From positions 9,617,519-9,681,518 of the forward strand of contig NC_064036.1 of NCBI RefSeq assembly GCF_932526225.1: a stretch of DNA of 64,000 nt. Direction: 5' to 3'. Position 1 is the stretch's first letter. Every line of letters begins with the position of its first letter. The notes below the pieces were generated by a model. The model saw only the letters and a list, made by a program, of their open reading frames with translations. It had not been told where the DNA came from and searched no databases. The translations under genes were made by a program, and so were the position numbers. The stretch comes from Nematostella vectensis. Lineage: Eukaryota > Cnidaria > Anthozoa > Actiniaria > Edwardsiidae. Shown piece by piece: positions 43,201 to 51,853 of the stretch.

Positions 43201-45991
43201 TTTAGATATGGAACATAAGCACATAAAGAAGATGTATTAAGGGTGTATACAGGTTTGCATTGCATAAAAAAATGTGGCTTAATACGTATCCTGGACTCCA
43301 AGATTGTGCATGCCAAATATCTGCCCACAAACCAAGACAAGTTAAGCCAAACTTCGTCAAACGATATAGTAGAGACAACACCCAAAGGAGTCAGTGACCC
43401 CCCTTTTAAAATCCAAACACTTTTGACGCCCCTCCTTTAAACCTCAGAAATTTCTAGAGTCCCCCCCCCCCACAGTATCCTCACGTCCCCCCCCCCCTTG
43501 GGATAATAAATGAACTTTCCCTAAGAAACACAGATGATTTAGAATTCATATGGAGGCATGTCAGCAACTAAGTATAGAGCCATCTCCTTAAAAATAACAT
43601 TTTGAGTTAAATGTTTCATGCATGTTTTCCAATGAAATATCAGACTTACATTACAATCTTTGATTGGTTCTATTGGTTTCATAAAATGCTCCAGCATTTT
43701 GGCAATAGCCTTTTTCAGCCTAATGGAAAAAAAAGTATTACTTGCAGGAGGAGGCAATTTACAGTCACAAAAACATTTGCCGTCATCAGTTCAGTACCAT
43801 GTCACTATGTGACATGGTACACATGAACTATTACACTTGCTATGCATTCTGGTTGGTGGAAAGAATCATTAAAGTAAAAGGTACCTAAAAGTGTTTTTTA
43901 AGCAAGGAAAACAAAATGAGTGAGAGGATAGGTTACATATCAAGAAGAGAAGCCCAGAAACTCTCTCGGCAACCCAAAATTGGGGACCAGTAAGCATAGA
44001 TTTCATATTGTTTCTTCTTAAAATAAATCAATATGCTAACTATTTCACCTGGCCAACTCCTTTTTCACATGATTTCTTAGTCTTTTGAGTTAAATCAGTA
44101 ATAAACACCATGTTTAAAGTGAAGTATTAATTCATACCTTACCCTGGAATGGCATGTTTTAAATAAGAAATTAATTCATACCTACCCTGGCAGGCGGCAG
44201 AAGGGGAGGGTCAGGGGGGGTGCCAGCCCCATTTTGAAAGAGCTTTTCTGAGCGAATGTTTCTTTATATCTGAACGTTTTTTTTTAACCAACCGGTTTCA
44301 AGCGGTCCATATGCAACTGACAACAAAACTGACAACATTTTAAACTGACAACAGTTTAAAATACAGTGCATAAAAATTGAGGTTATCCCAAGCGTTCTTA
44401 TAAATAGCGCTTTAGAATTTTAAACCAGCACCCATCCCTCCCCCTGAAACCATCAACCACCCCTCCCTCTAAAACCACTACCTACCCCTTCCCCCCAACT
44501 TTCGCCCCCCCCTTCCCCACCTATGGGACCACTCCGCCGCCCCTGCCTGGAACACAATGTTTATGGTGAAGCATTAACTTATATCTTACCCTGGAACCCC
44601 ATGAAAACTACCGTAGTGAGTTAACGACTCAGGAACAGCGGGAAGACTCTGCAGCTAAAATTAAGAGAGAAAATATTATTGTGTATGAACAGGAAGCCCC
44701 TTACTAAAATGACACAAACAGACCATATATGTTTATGATGCCCGTAGAATCCTTAAATGCCTCATACAATAGAAAAACACATCACCCTCAAGGTTTCCCA
44801 CACAAATAGTACTGTATTTTCTTGAAATTCTGGCTGAATTAGTGATTGATGGTGCACACAAACAGACATCATTCCTGAACAGATGCAGTATGACTAGTGC
44901 ATATTTTTGCTAGGCAACAGTGAAAGCATACTCTTTTAATAACATCGCATGGAAACAACAATAGGCAATTAGATAGTATTTAAACAACAACAATATTATA
45001 AACAGCAGAATTCAATGTTTTTGGAATCTATAAGTTCCTTTCTTCCTCTGCTATATATTATATAAAATATTGATTAACACTCAACTACACCTAAGAATCA
45101 GGGGAGGGGGTAATCTTCTTTTTTTCTTACAGGGATATGTCCCTATACCCAAACAGGGGATGAGCGCTGCCCTGCTGTTGGGCGACAAATAAAACACAAT
45201 ACTCAGCGGCGTAGCCAGGTTTTTTAACAGGAGGGGGCCCAAAAGGGATTTTCAAAGCATTTTTTCCTGTATTTATAGATAATGTCTCATACATTTACTG
45301 TATTTTAGCTGCTAAAAGAGGGGCTAGGCAACCCCCATGGCAATGCCCCTGATACTCACCTTCTCCTCTATTACATCAAACATCAATTTATTTTCGGATG
45401 TTCCCAAGTTTATGATACCCTGAAAATAAAAAAAACAGGGTTTCTGTTATCATTGAATGGCTAAGCTGTTTGATCTAAGTGACTTATTCCACAATTTAAA
45501 AAGGCAGCTATTGGCGTTTTGGTCATTATACTTCTCTAAACAGAGGATCACCTGTGTCCAACTTGGTTGTCAATATTGAACGGTTTTATTAAAATATTCT
45601 AAATGATATAAGTAACTTAATACTTTAGAAAATTTATTTACAGCACGAAGAGCAGTTTTGGCTTCCCGCGTGTTATAAATAAGCCGTAGGGTTTCGTTTC
45701 GCACCGTAAGCTCTCTCCATTTGCCGATTAAAGGCACAAGCTAACACATTTTTTATACCGGCCATAAGGATTAAATATAAGTTAAGTGAAGTGTATTTGA
45801 AAAAAATCAATTTTATAAACACATTGTTAAAGCGTGCTAAGGACTAATTTCTACATAAGCTAATTTGTACATAAGCTTACCGTAGGGTTTCGTTTCGCAT
45901 CGTAAGCTCTCTTCATTTGCTGATTAAAGGCACAAGCTAACACATTTTTAAAATCCTTGATTTCATGACCACGAGTCGAGAGAGTATCCAT
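34257..45991 (-). CDS. ACCS: ACC-synthase-like PLP aminotransferase (15 coding exons, complete)
   Basis: A class I/II aminotransferase fold protein like animal ACCS; in animals the substrate is uncertain and true ACC synthase activity is doubtful. Exons: 45881-45991, 45360-45419, 44590-44654, 43650-43719, 42514-42580, 41035-41132, 40744-40821, 39989-40089, 39357-39446, 37787-37832, 37595-37705, 37315-37345, 35887-36029, 35094-35247, 34257-34330. All are GT-AG, phases agree, and 1,299 nt gives 432 aa. Landmarks: GIINLGTSENKL in exon 2, TTAPYYGAF, CNPYNPVG (about 193-200), VDEIY (224-228), WGFSK with the PLP lysine at about 262, FRAG, and FRIIF with the carboxylate-binding Arg at about 396. All catalytic residues are present. 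The ATG at 45991 fits, because an in-frame stop lies upstream in the exon. A 5' untranslated exon probably ends near 46207. Confidence 0.92.
34735..34910. mobile_element. possible MITE, CAGGCGCGTGCACAGGGG type
   Basis: CAGGCGCGTGCACAGGGG near 34741 resembles GGCGCTTACACAGGGGAGG near 50930. Both are followed by G-rich sequence, GGCGGCAAACAGGGGGTCA or CCGCCAAAAAGTGGGTCA, and an AAATACT segment. They are two diverged copies of one repeat. Confidence 0.45.
35480..35857 (-). mobile_element. tRNA-derived SINE
   Basis: On the minus strand a tRNA-like head reads GGGTGGCCTAGCGTGTTAGC (A-box-like) and later GGTTCGACTCCTGG (B box), followed by a non-tRNA body. It sits in ACCS-like intron 13, in the same orientation as the gene. 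A plus-strand reading frame across it is a shadow. Confidence 0.7.
37315..37345 (-). CDS. ACCS: 31-nt microexon of the ACCS-like gene
   Basis: This microexon encodes HYLEHMISDL plus one base. It is flanked by a T-rich AG acceptor and a GTAAGTTC donor. Including it restores phase between exons 11 and 13 and gives continuous family alignment (LLTQ-HYLEHMISDL-DWLDHVFLP). Confidence 0.85.
37447..37566. repeat. 46-bp tandem repeat, three copies
   Basis: Units contain GGAAACCCGGTAA and GCCTGGGACTAGGC. They lie in the ACCS-like intron just downstream of exon 11. Confidence 0.75.
37850..38360. repeat. minisatellite, CACTAACAGGGGGAGGGGTA unit
   Basis: Units of about 31-37 bp, GGGGAGGGGTAGTATAGTAT with CACTAACAG or CACTGACAG, lie in ACCS-like intron 9. 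Confidence 0.85.
38500..39356. repeat. 23-bp minisatellite that repeats a splice donor
   Basis: More than 30 units of the type GATGCGTCTAGCTCACCCAA run up to the exact exon/intron boundary of ACCS-like exon 9. On the gene strand each unit reads GGGTGAGCTAGACGCATC, so each carries a copy of the real GGTGAGC donor at 39357. Confidence 0.9.
40220..40740. repeat. roughly 130-bp repeat, three copies with an insert
   Basis: Copies contain TTGGGG[A/G]AGGAATA, a G-rich block, GATAT[G/A]AAA, GTACATTT and GGGAGAGG[G/A]AA at about 40228, 40362 and 40632. The last two are separated by 160 bp of other sequence. The last copy abuts the donor of ACCS-like exon 7. Confidence 0.7.
41150..42180. other. ACCS-like intron, possible SINE body
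   Basis: CTCACCTTTGCCCTGAAGGT and CTCTGGGTTCTCCATTTT near 41300 resemble the body of SINEs in other animals, but no tRNA-like head is visible. The rest holds nothing recognisable. Confidence 0.3.
42190..42482 (-). mobile_element. tRNA-derived SINE with duplicated A-box segment
   Basis: On the minus strand TGCGATAGCTCAGTGGTACA occurs twice. The second is followed by GGCTTTGCTTCTCAAGCG and a weak B box ATGAACCCAGGTC. The A-box region is tandemly duplicated, so it is not a functional tRNA. The body reaches an A/T-rich end near 42190. Confidence 0.65.
42677..43524. mobile_element. 848-bp element with inverted ends AGGGAAAGTTCATT
   Basis: The left end AAGGGAAAGTTCATTAATTA, then TCCCGAGGG, mirrors the right end CCCTTGGGATAATAAATGAA, then CTTTCCCT. 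Poly-G and poly-C runs lie just inside both ends. A short plus-strand frame at 43025-43168 (MMVDALDDVKEAKRLILERK, ending in SESDMGEDFYDRK and TAA) may be the relic of a transposon-encoded protein. The element lies in ACCS-like intron 4. Confidence 0.7.
44110..44165. pseudogene. relic duplicate of ACCS-like exon 3 end
   Basis: TTACCCTGGAATGGCATG and the AGTATTAATTCATACC before it mirror the real exon 3 donor region at 44559-44607 (TTACCCTGGAACCCCATG). A third shorter trace lies at 44172-44186. Confidence 0.55.
44183..44552. mobile_element. MITE-like element with CCTGGCAGGCGGC ends
   Basis: CCTGGCAGGCGGC at the left is roughly complementary to GCCGCCCCTGCCTGG at the right. The interior is C- and G-rich with no coding sequence. 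It sits between the two exon-3-edge copies. Confidence 0.5.
45203..45354. mobile_element. MITE-like element abutting an ACCS-like donor
   Basis: TCAGCGGCGTAGCCAGG at the left and GGCAATGCCCCTGA at the right are imperfect inverted ends. On the gene strand the element begins within 8 bp of the GTGAGT donor of exon 2. Confidence 0.5.
45678..45756 (-). pseudogene. relic duplicate of ACCS-like exon 1
   Basis: This copies the last 70 or so bases of exon 1 with a few changes and an open frame (NVLACAFNRQMERAYGAKRN). The donor is changed from GGTAAGC to GGCTTA, so it should not be used. It lies 125 bp inside intron 1. Confidence 0.7.
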
Positions 45992-46034
45992 GGCTAACGA
46001 GATTTCGCTAGGGCTAGTTTTCACTTGATTGGAA

Positions 46035-46207
46035 GGCCTGGAGGCCACGGATGACTAGTTCAAATGGAACAGAAAGAGGACTAGGTTCTAGAGCAATTTT
46101 CTCTCCAAGACGGTACCAAACGACTCGAAATACGATTCATGATTCAAATACAACATTTAAATTGGGGAGGAACTTGAAAGTTTCTCAGCCCACTAATGGT
46201 CTTACCA
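46035..46207 (-). other. 5' untranslated intron candidate of the ACCS-like gene
   Basis: TTTTGGTAAGACC (donor near 46207, gene strand) and CTGTTCCATTTGAACTAG (acceptor near 46045) would define a short intron upstream of the start codon. After splicing, an in-frame TAA before the exon supports starting at the ATG at 45991. Confidence 0.45.
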
Positions 46208-47210
46208 AAAGTTAGTAGAGTATGGTGGTTAGGGATTAGGGAAGGGCCGCGACGTGCGAGGTTTTATAGGGTTCTGATTTTATGGCTTTTTCTCACGATG
46301 TGGGATTCCCCGGTGAACAGAGGTGAAGGAAAGGTGTTCTCTGGAAATGGTTCTTTCACCGGAGTAAAGCCTATTATATTTCAAATTAACAGTTGTCGGT
46401 TATCGCCATGGACCTATTTATCGAGGTTCGGGGGTACTCGGGTTTTCCGGTGAAAATTTAATATATTATTTTTTTTTCTGAATCTTCTATCGTTCTGTGG
46501 CCTGCTAGCGATTGGGGCACAAAGGGATACAAAAGAATCATAGAATTATATATTTTGCGCATTATTGTCTTCACTTATTTTCTCTCTCTTTGATTTTCCC
46601 TTACATATTTTTGCCGCGAAAATTATTATAGTCATGTACAAGGGCTCGCGCGTATTGCGTCTTCTTTTTTTATTATGTGCTGCCATGCAAAGTAAAAGAA
46701 AACCCAACTAAAAAGTTCCTCAAATACGGCAGACAACCTGTGTTTTGTGTTTTCCATTATTTTGTTAAACAAGGACCCGCGGTATAAAATGTGCGGACCA
46801 GGTCAAAGTCATCATCCCACTAGACCAGGTCAAGTGCAGAGCTTCGAAAAGTTTGAAAAAGCAGAACCCCGTAGATTAACTTTGATCATTTCGAAGTTGA
46901 GAATAATTAACCGAACACACAAGGCAACAACGACGAGCCTCTTGGAAATTGCGACAAAAATTGCGTTTGAGAATAAAATTCAAAAGCATCGCGCGCTCTC
47001 TGCTCTCGAAATGACGCTATTCGGCGCGCGCATGCAAATAACGAAACCTGAAAACGTTTTTGCTTCAAAATCTTTCCAGTCTCTATTTCTTTTCTGTCCA
47101 GTCACCAGGAAAGATTGAAAATTTTGTTGTCTTTGCTCTATTGATGTTAATCCAAATTTGATAGCTTGTTGAATAGAATTCAAATGGTGGGAAACAAGCT
47201 ATAAAAGTCC
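46208..47210. other. intergenic, ACCS-like promoter side
   Basis: This region should contain the ACCS-like promoter. A short inverted pair CCCCGGTGAACAG/TTCACCGGAG lies near 46306-46365. No gene is supported. Confidence 0.4.
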
Positions 47211-47322
47211 TTTAAAAGAAAAAGTCGACAACAGGTTTATAACCTGAAAAAGGCAGTTATTGGCCTGCCGAAATATCGTTCTAAAAACATAAATCTACGT
47301 TGTTGTCGACTTTTTCTTTTGA
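47211..47322. mobile_element. 112-bp element with 22-bp inverted ends and hammerhead-like core
   Basis: TTAAAAGAAAAAGTCGACAAC (arm from about 47211) mirrors TGTTGTCGACTTTTTCTTTT (from 47301). Inside, CTGAAAA, then AGGCAG...CTGCC and GAAA (47244-47273) resemble a hammerhead with a damaged CUGAUGA core. Confidence 0.6.
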
Positions 47323-48530
47323 ACGTTTTATTAAGTCTTTCATTACCATTACGCCCTTGGACGCCTGTAAAATATAGGCCCAACTCCAAAACGTCAGAAA
47401 TGCAAACTAAACATCACCAGACCTGGATACTCATAGATTCCTCTAAGGCATAGACGACCTTCGAAAGTGCATCTAAGCAATGTAATAGAATTGACTCTTT
47501 TGTCAAAATATCAACCTTGATTTTTTACCAATTCATAAACAAATGCTTAAACTCAGATACATTTCTTACCAAAAAAGACACAAAATTCCGAACTACAAAT
47601 AGAGACAAGCAAACACAGATCAAGTCACAAATAGATACCTTTGTTGTGCTCCGTCAGGTCCCATTTTACAGCAATCAGTCACAATAATCAATGCTAGAAC
47701 CTCCATATTTAGCCTATTTTACATGCCTGCACTGCATCATGGGAGTCTTGGAAACACCTTGACAGACAGGCGGGCAATCTCCTCCCCCAGAATCATAACC
47801 GTTTTTTTAAGTCTCTTTGCACCGAAGCCAAACAAAACATTTCCAGGTCCAAGGAACCCAGAATAAGCCTGAAAACAATTTTTGAATAAAGTTGTGTAGC
47901 AAAGATGGCCCACATTGGAGAGTATGAGGCCATTCACTAGGAAATTCCTTTCTCACTTGGTGAAGCCCAGACAAGGAATTATCCCATTGAACCAGCCTCA
48001 GCGTGCAAACATCCAAAAGCACAGCATTAATTATGCCCAAATAGACATTATGATGTCCCAAGGCACTATCCAGATGTGAAAAAGCTGTAATTTTTAAGCA
48101 AATTACAAGCAAAACTGTTGTAAGCAACAGGCTGTAGCAGTGCCGTCGCTAGATAGAAAAGGCACCGCAGTGCATTGTTGGAAACTTCAAGGCATACCGT
48201 CTTGGGTCAGCGGTAGCTTAACTTAACTGGTAGTGTTGGACTTTAAATAGGTGGGGAGGTTTTTGTTTTCAGTCTGTTTTTCTTACAATTTTGCTCAAAA
48301 ATACACAGAAGTGAAAGGGTTAATTAATCAACTGTCGACACAGACCACATGGTCCGACGCACACCAGCAGATAGAGGCTGTTCGGTGGTTTCTTCCTACG
48401 TTTTTATAAAAGTACGTTGCACAGCTAAAGCCAATTTCTAAAAAGCCGACCAACGGACTTTGAGAAATTTTATGGGTACCGCGTAGTTCAATATCGGACA
48501 TTTTGAGGGAGGGGGTAGCACACGACATAT
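47323..48530. other. intergenic, no firm gene
   Basis: A minus-strand piece near 47737-47892 looks like a final exon but matches nothing I know; see the rejected list. Nothing else is supported. Confidence 0.35.
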
Positions 48531-49065
48531 TTAGATTTCGGACAGTTTGTGCGCGCTATTAAATATCGAACAGTTTGTGGGGGAGGTAGCGCGCGGTTTA
48601 ATATCGGACAGTTTGTGGGGGAGGTAGCGCGCGGTTTAATATCGGGCAGTTTGTGGGGGAGGTTAGCGCGAGGCTTATACAGATTTCGGACAGTTTCTGG
48701 GAGGGGTAGCGCGCGGTTTAATATCGAACAGTTTGTGGGGGAGGTTAGCGCGAGGTTTATGCAGATTTCGGACAGTTTTTGGGAGGGGTAGCGCGCGGTT
48801 TAATATCGGACAGTTTGTGGGGGAGGTTAGCGCGAGGTTTATGCAGATTTCGGGCAGTTTTTGGGAGGGGGTAGCGCGCGGTTTAATATCGGACAGTTTG
48901 TGGGGGAGGTTAGCGCTAGGTTTATGCAGATTTCTGGCAGTTTTTGGGAGGGGGTAGCGCGCGGTTTAATATCGGACAGTTTGTGGGGGAGGTTAGCGCG
49001 GGGTTTATGCAGATTTCGGGCAGTTTCTGGGAGGGGGTAGCTGCGGTTTATAAAAGATTTCGGAC
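48531..49065. repeat. minisatellite with two alternating units
   Basis: Units TTTAATATCGGACAGTTTGT, then GGGGGAGGTAGCGCGCGG, alternate with TTTATGCAGATTTCGG[A/G]CAG, then TTTTTGGGAGGGGTAGCGCG, giving a higher-order repeat of about 85 bp in the right half. Confidence 0.85.
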
Positions 49066-49799
49066 AGTTTTTTTTTCTAATTTTAAAATTATCTAAAATA
49101 GAGGAATATAAAAAGGATTTTGCCAAATTAAGATGTTAGTTTAAAAAAACACAGCGAATTTAAGCTAATTATGTGACATCAGCATCCGCCATCTTGGATC
49201 CGCCATCTTGCATTTAATGAAAGTTATTTATTTTAATCAATAAAAACTGGGTGGCAAAATCTGAAGCTTTTTGACAATATTTAATCTTCGTTTCAAGTTT
49301 TATTAATGATTTCAGGTGGATATGAATGTTTTTTTTGCTATTTCTACAAGCACTATTTCGAGAAGGTCAAAAATTGACAAATAACCACCACCCCTCTACC
49401 CCTAAAATATAGATGTAAATTTTTATTGTGTTTTTTCAAAACTTGGTATAAAACGTTCATATTACATGGATCAAAAGACCCTCCCCCGGTCTGAATAGGG
49501 TTAAGTCAGAGGTTGGGACGTCTAATTCTGGCTTAGGTTGCTAAGTATAGCACTATTTCTTTTACTTAACATCTGCTAGTATCTCATTACGGGTTATTTA
49601 GAAATGTTTTGCTTTCAAACTCAAGAAAGCCTATGCAAGGGTATGAAGAAATGAGCGGGCAGATCCAGTGCTCCTCATCCCTTGACGCACCACAGGATTC
49701 CCGATGGCCGAGAACCAAACATTTCCCAATAACCCCCCCCCCCCCCCCAAAAGAGCTTATATGGTTCTACCTGAAGCGAAAGCGTTCATGAGTGGATGT
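49066..49799. other. intergenic, 3' side of the LicD-like gene
   Basis: This is AT-rich sequence with a poly-C run at 49733. No gene is supported. Confidence 0.4.
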
Positions 49800-50810
49800 T
49801 TACTCTACACATGTTTTACCATCCATTACTTTGCATTGGAGCACATTTCTCCATTTGCCTTTGCCATATTCTGTATCTAAGTACTTTTCGGGTTGCGCTG
49901 GAAACCAAAACTGGTATCCCTCAAGGAAACCTCGTTGCCTTGGCAACACATAAGCAACGGGCTGACGCCATTTTTTGTACCCGATAGTGATGTCATTTTT
50001 ATCTGTTGAATAATACCACACATCCGGCCCGATAATTTTGCGTCCTTTTGGCCAGACCCAAAAGAAATCGCTAGATTTGCGAACTGGCTCTAGCTCGAAA
50101 CCTTCCTTAGAAAAGGAAGAATTGACGAGGTCTTCAAACCTCTTCTTGTCTTGGATATCAATAATGATATCAATGTCATGGTCGTATGGTAGGAAAGAAT
50201 GGTCTCGGTACCAGCCAATCACAGCTCCGCTTATAAGCACGTGATGTATACTATACCTATCGAGCAGCAAGCAAATTCGATATGTCATGTTAATCAGTAT
50301 TTCCCGACAGCACGGGTCAGTGTTTATGCGCATGTGCAGAGCTTTGTCGTAATAAGGCCAATCACAGCTCTTCGCATTGTCACATCCGGGTAACCGATAA
50401 CTAGAATTCGGGTATATTATTTTACGAACTTGACTGTTTACAATAGGAACAGTACAAATGCCTGATTGTAATGGGATTGGATCCGAGTAGCGAAGTGTTT
50501 TGTTCGACACATCCCAAGTCCATTTCTGGCACGGTTCTGATAATTCTTGTATATCACAATACAGTGTTATATGTAACCCACGACACCCAACCCGGACTGT
50601 TGAGTTCTCGCGTTGTAAACAGAGGTGGTTGTAATTTTGTTTTGCGGTAACAGTAGAAAAACAGCTGTGGTTTCGCGAAGCAGGTCGCATTCGGATAAGC
50701 ACAGGATTATTCGCCTCGAAGTATAGTTGGATCATCGCATATACTACTAAGACTGTAGTCAAAACATAGCAATAACACCTGGACAGGCTTTGGCGCCGCG
50801 AAGAGATCAT
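49800..50810 (-). CDS. LicD/fukutin-family type II membrane protein
   Basis: An intronless frame of 336 aa runs from the ATG at 50808-50810 to the TAA at 49800-49802. Residues 1-11 are basic, 12-31 are a signal-anchor helix (CYCYVLTTVLVVYAMIQLY), and the rest should face the Golgi lumen. Several N-glycosylation sequons and Cys residues fit that. Residues about 191-216 carry VLISGAVIGWYRDHSFLPYD followed by HDIDIII, the LicD nucleotidyltransferase-like motif with its Asp pair. Family members transfer phosphocholine or sugar-phosphate groups onto glycans. The exact substrate cannot be told. The frame is open 16 codons further upstream but without ATG. Confidence 0.8.
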   Translation of the reverse strand: MISSRRQSLSRCYCYVLTTVLVVYAMIQLYFEANNPVLIRMRPASRNHSCFSTVTAKQNYNHLCLQRENSTVRVGCRGLHITLYCDIQELSEPCQKWTWDVSNKTLRYSDPIPLQSGICTVPIVNSQVRKIIYPNSSYRLPGCDNAKSCDWPYYDKALHMRINTDPCCREILINMTYRICLLLDRYSIHHVLISGAVIGWYRDHSFLPYDHDIDIIIDIQDKKRFEDLVNSSFSKEGFELEPVRKSSDFFWVWPKGRKIIGPDVWYYSTDKNDITIGYKKWRQPVAYVLPRQRGFLEGYQFWFPAQPEKYLDTEYGKGKWRNVLQCKVMDGKTCVE

Positions 50811-50924
50811 TGCGCAGCGATGACAGTACAATAACTCTAGAAAGATATAAAGAAACAACAGTTATACACAACACAAAAACAGTCGCTTCCCTTGGGCGCA
50901 AATCACTGCCCTGTTTACGGATAT

Positions 50925-51010
50925 TCGGCGCTTACACAGGGGAGGGGGGGGGGGGGGGGGGTTGCCCCCTCTTAACCGCCAAAAAGTGGGTCATTTTTTA
51001 TTGAAGGTTC
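50925..51010. mobile_element. copy of the GGCGCTTACACAGGGG repeat
   Basis: This is the partner of 34735-34910. A poly-G run replaces the variable G-rich part. Confidence 0.45.
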
Positions 51011-51179
51011 GTCAAATACTATCCTTTTTCATATGATACTAATGATTGCCCTTATCCCTACTCAGCAAATTTTTGATAAACGCCTGGACACAATTTCAAA
51101 TAATGAAAATACTAAAACGTGAATGGCTTTGGGTAAAGGAAAATAATAATATGCGCAAAATTCTAGCACAAATGTTTCT

Positions 51180-51395
51180 TTTTCAACTAAAAAAACTACT
51201 TTATAAGTTCATGGGAATTAAGATACTATGTCAGTTTATTCTTAATAAAATAAACAACAAACAAAAATTATTCTAACCTAAGGGAGTCTCCTGCCTCCCG
51301 AATCAGCAAAATCCTTTTTTAATTGCCTCTTGTAATATTTCTATTTCTCTTGTCTTAAAACCCAAGCGATCGTTGTTTTCAGCTCTTGAAACATT
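51180..51395. repeat. DIRS-associated terminal repeat, copy 1
   Basis: GGGAATTAAGATACT, TTCTTAATAAAATAAA, GTCTCCTGCCTC, CTCTTGTCT and CCCAAGCGATCGTTGTTTT occur in this order here and again, more or less conserved, at 61370-61515 and on the opposite strand at 61740-61915. Confidence 0.6.
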
Positions 51396-51853
51396 TGAGC
51401 AGTACTAAATAGCCTATTTAGTGTTCATGACAAGCCCGAGCCCTCTCTGTATTTCATACAGAACCTAAGTTTGTATTTAGGTTCTGTATAAAAAAAGGAA
51501 GTGTATAGGAAAAAGGAAGGCTGTAAAACAACGCTTGCTCTCTCCTAAATTTATTATCCTCCTTTATAAATTAATTATCCTCCTGAAAACCGCACGACCA
51601 GCCAAGAGATCAAAGCAAGAAAACTGTAAAACAAAGTTAAAGAAAAAGGAATAAACAAACAAAAAAAATTTCAACAACATTTCATTCTTAAAGCAATCAT
51701 CCTGAATGCTAGGTTTCATGCTGTTTCAACAACGGAATTACAGGAACCCGGGATGAATGAATGACAGTCGGTTGGAATATCCATCCATGCAGACACTTTA
51801 GGTCGGAAACACTGGCCAGGCCAGTGGGGAACGATAACTGTAGCGGATGCCTT

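Noticed and set aside
46747-47118. 123-codon plus-strand frame
   Set aside because: The composition looks random, it has no ATG-supported start at its edge and no family resemblance.
47737-48127. Minus-strand exon-like piece ending in AKRLKKTVMILGEE and an upstream hydrophobic frame
   Set aside because: There is an acceptor-like TTTTCAG, but no recognisable family, no upstream exon and no start. I could not support a gene.
48195-48250. tRNA-like GGTCAGCGGTAGCTTAACTT
   Set aside because: Only an A-box-like string is present. There is no B box at the right distance.
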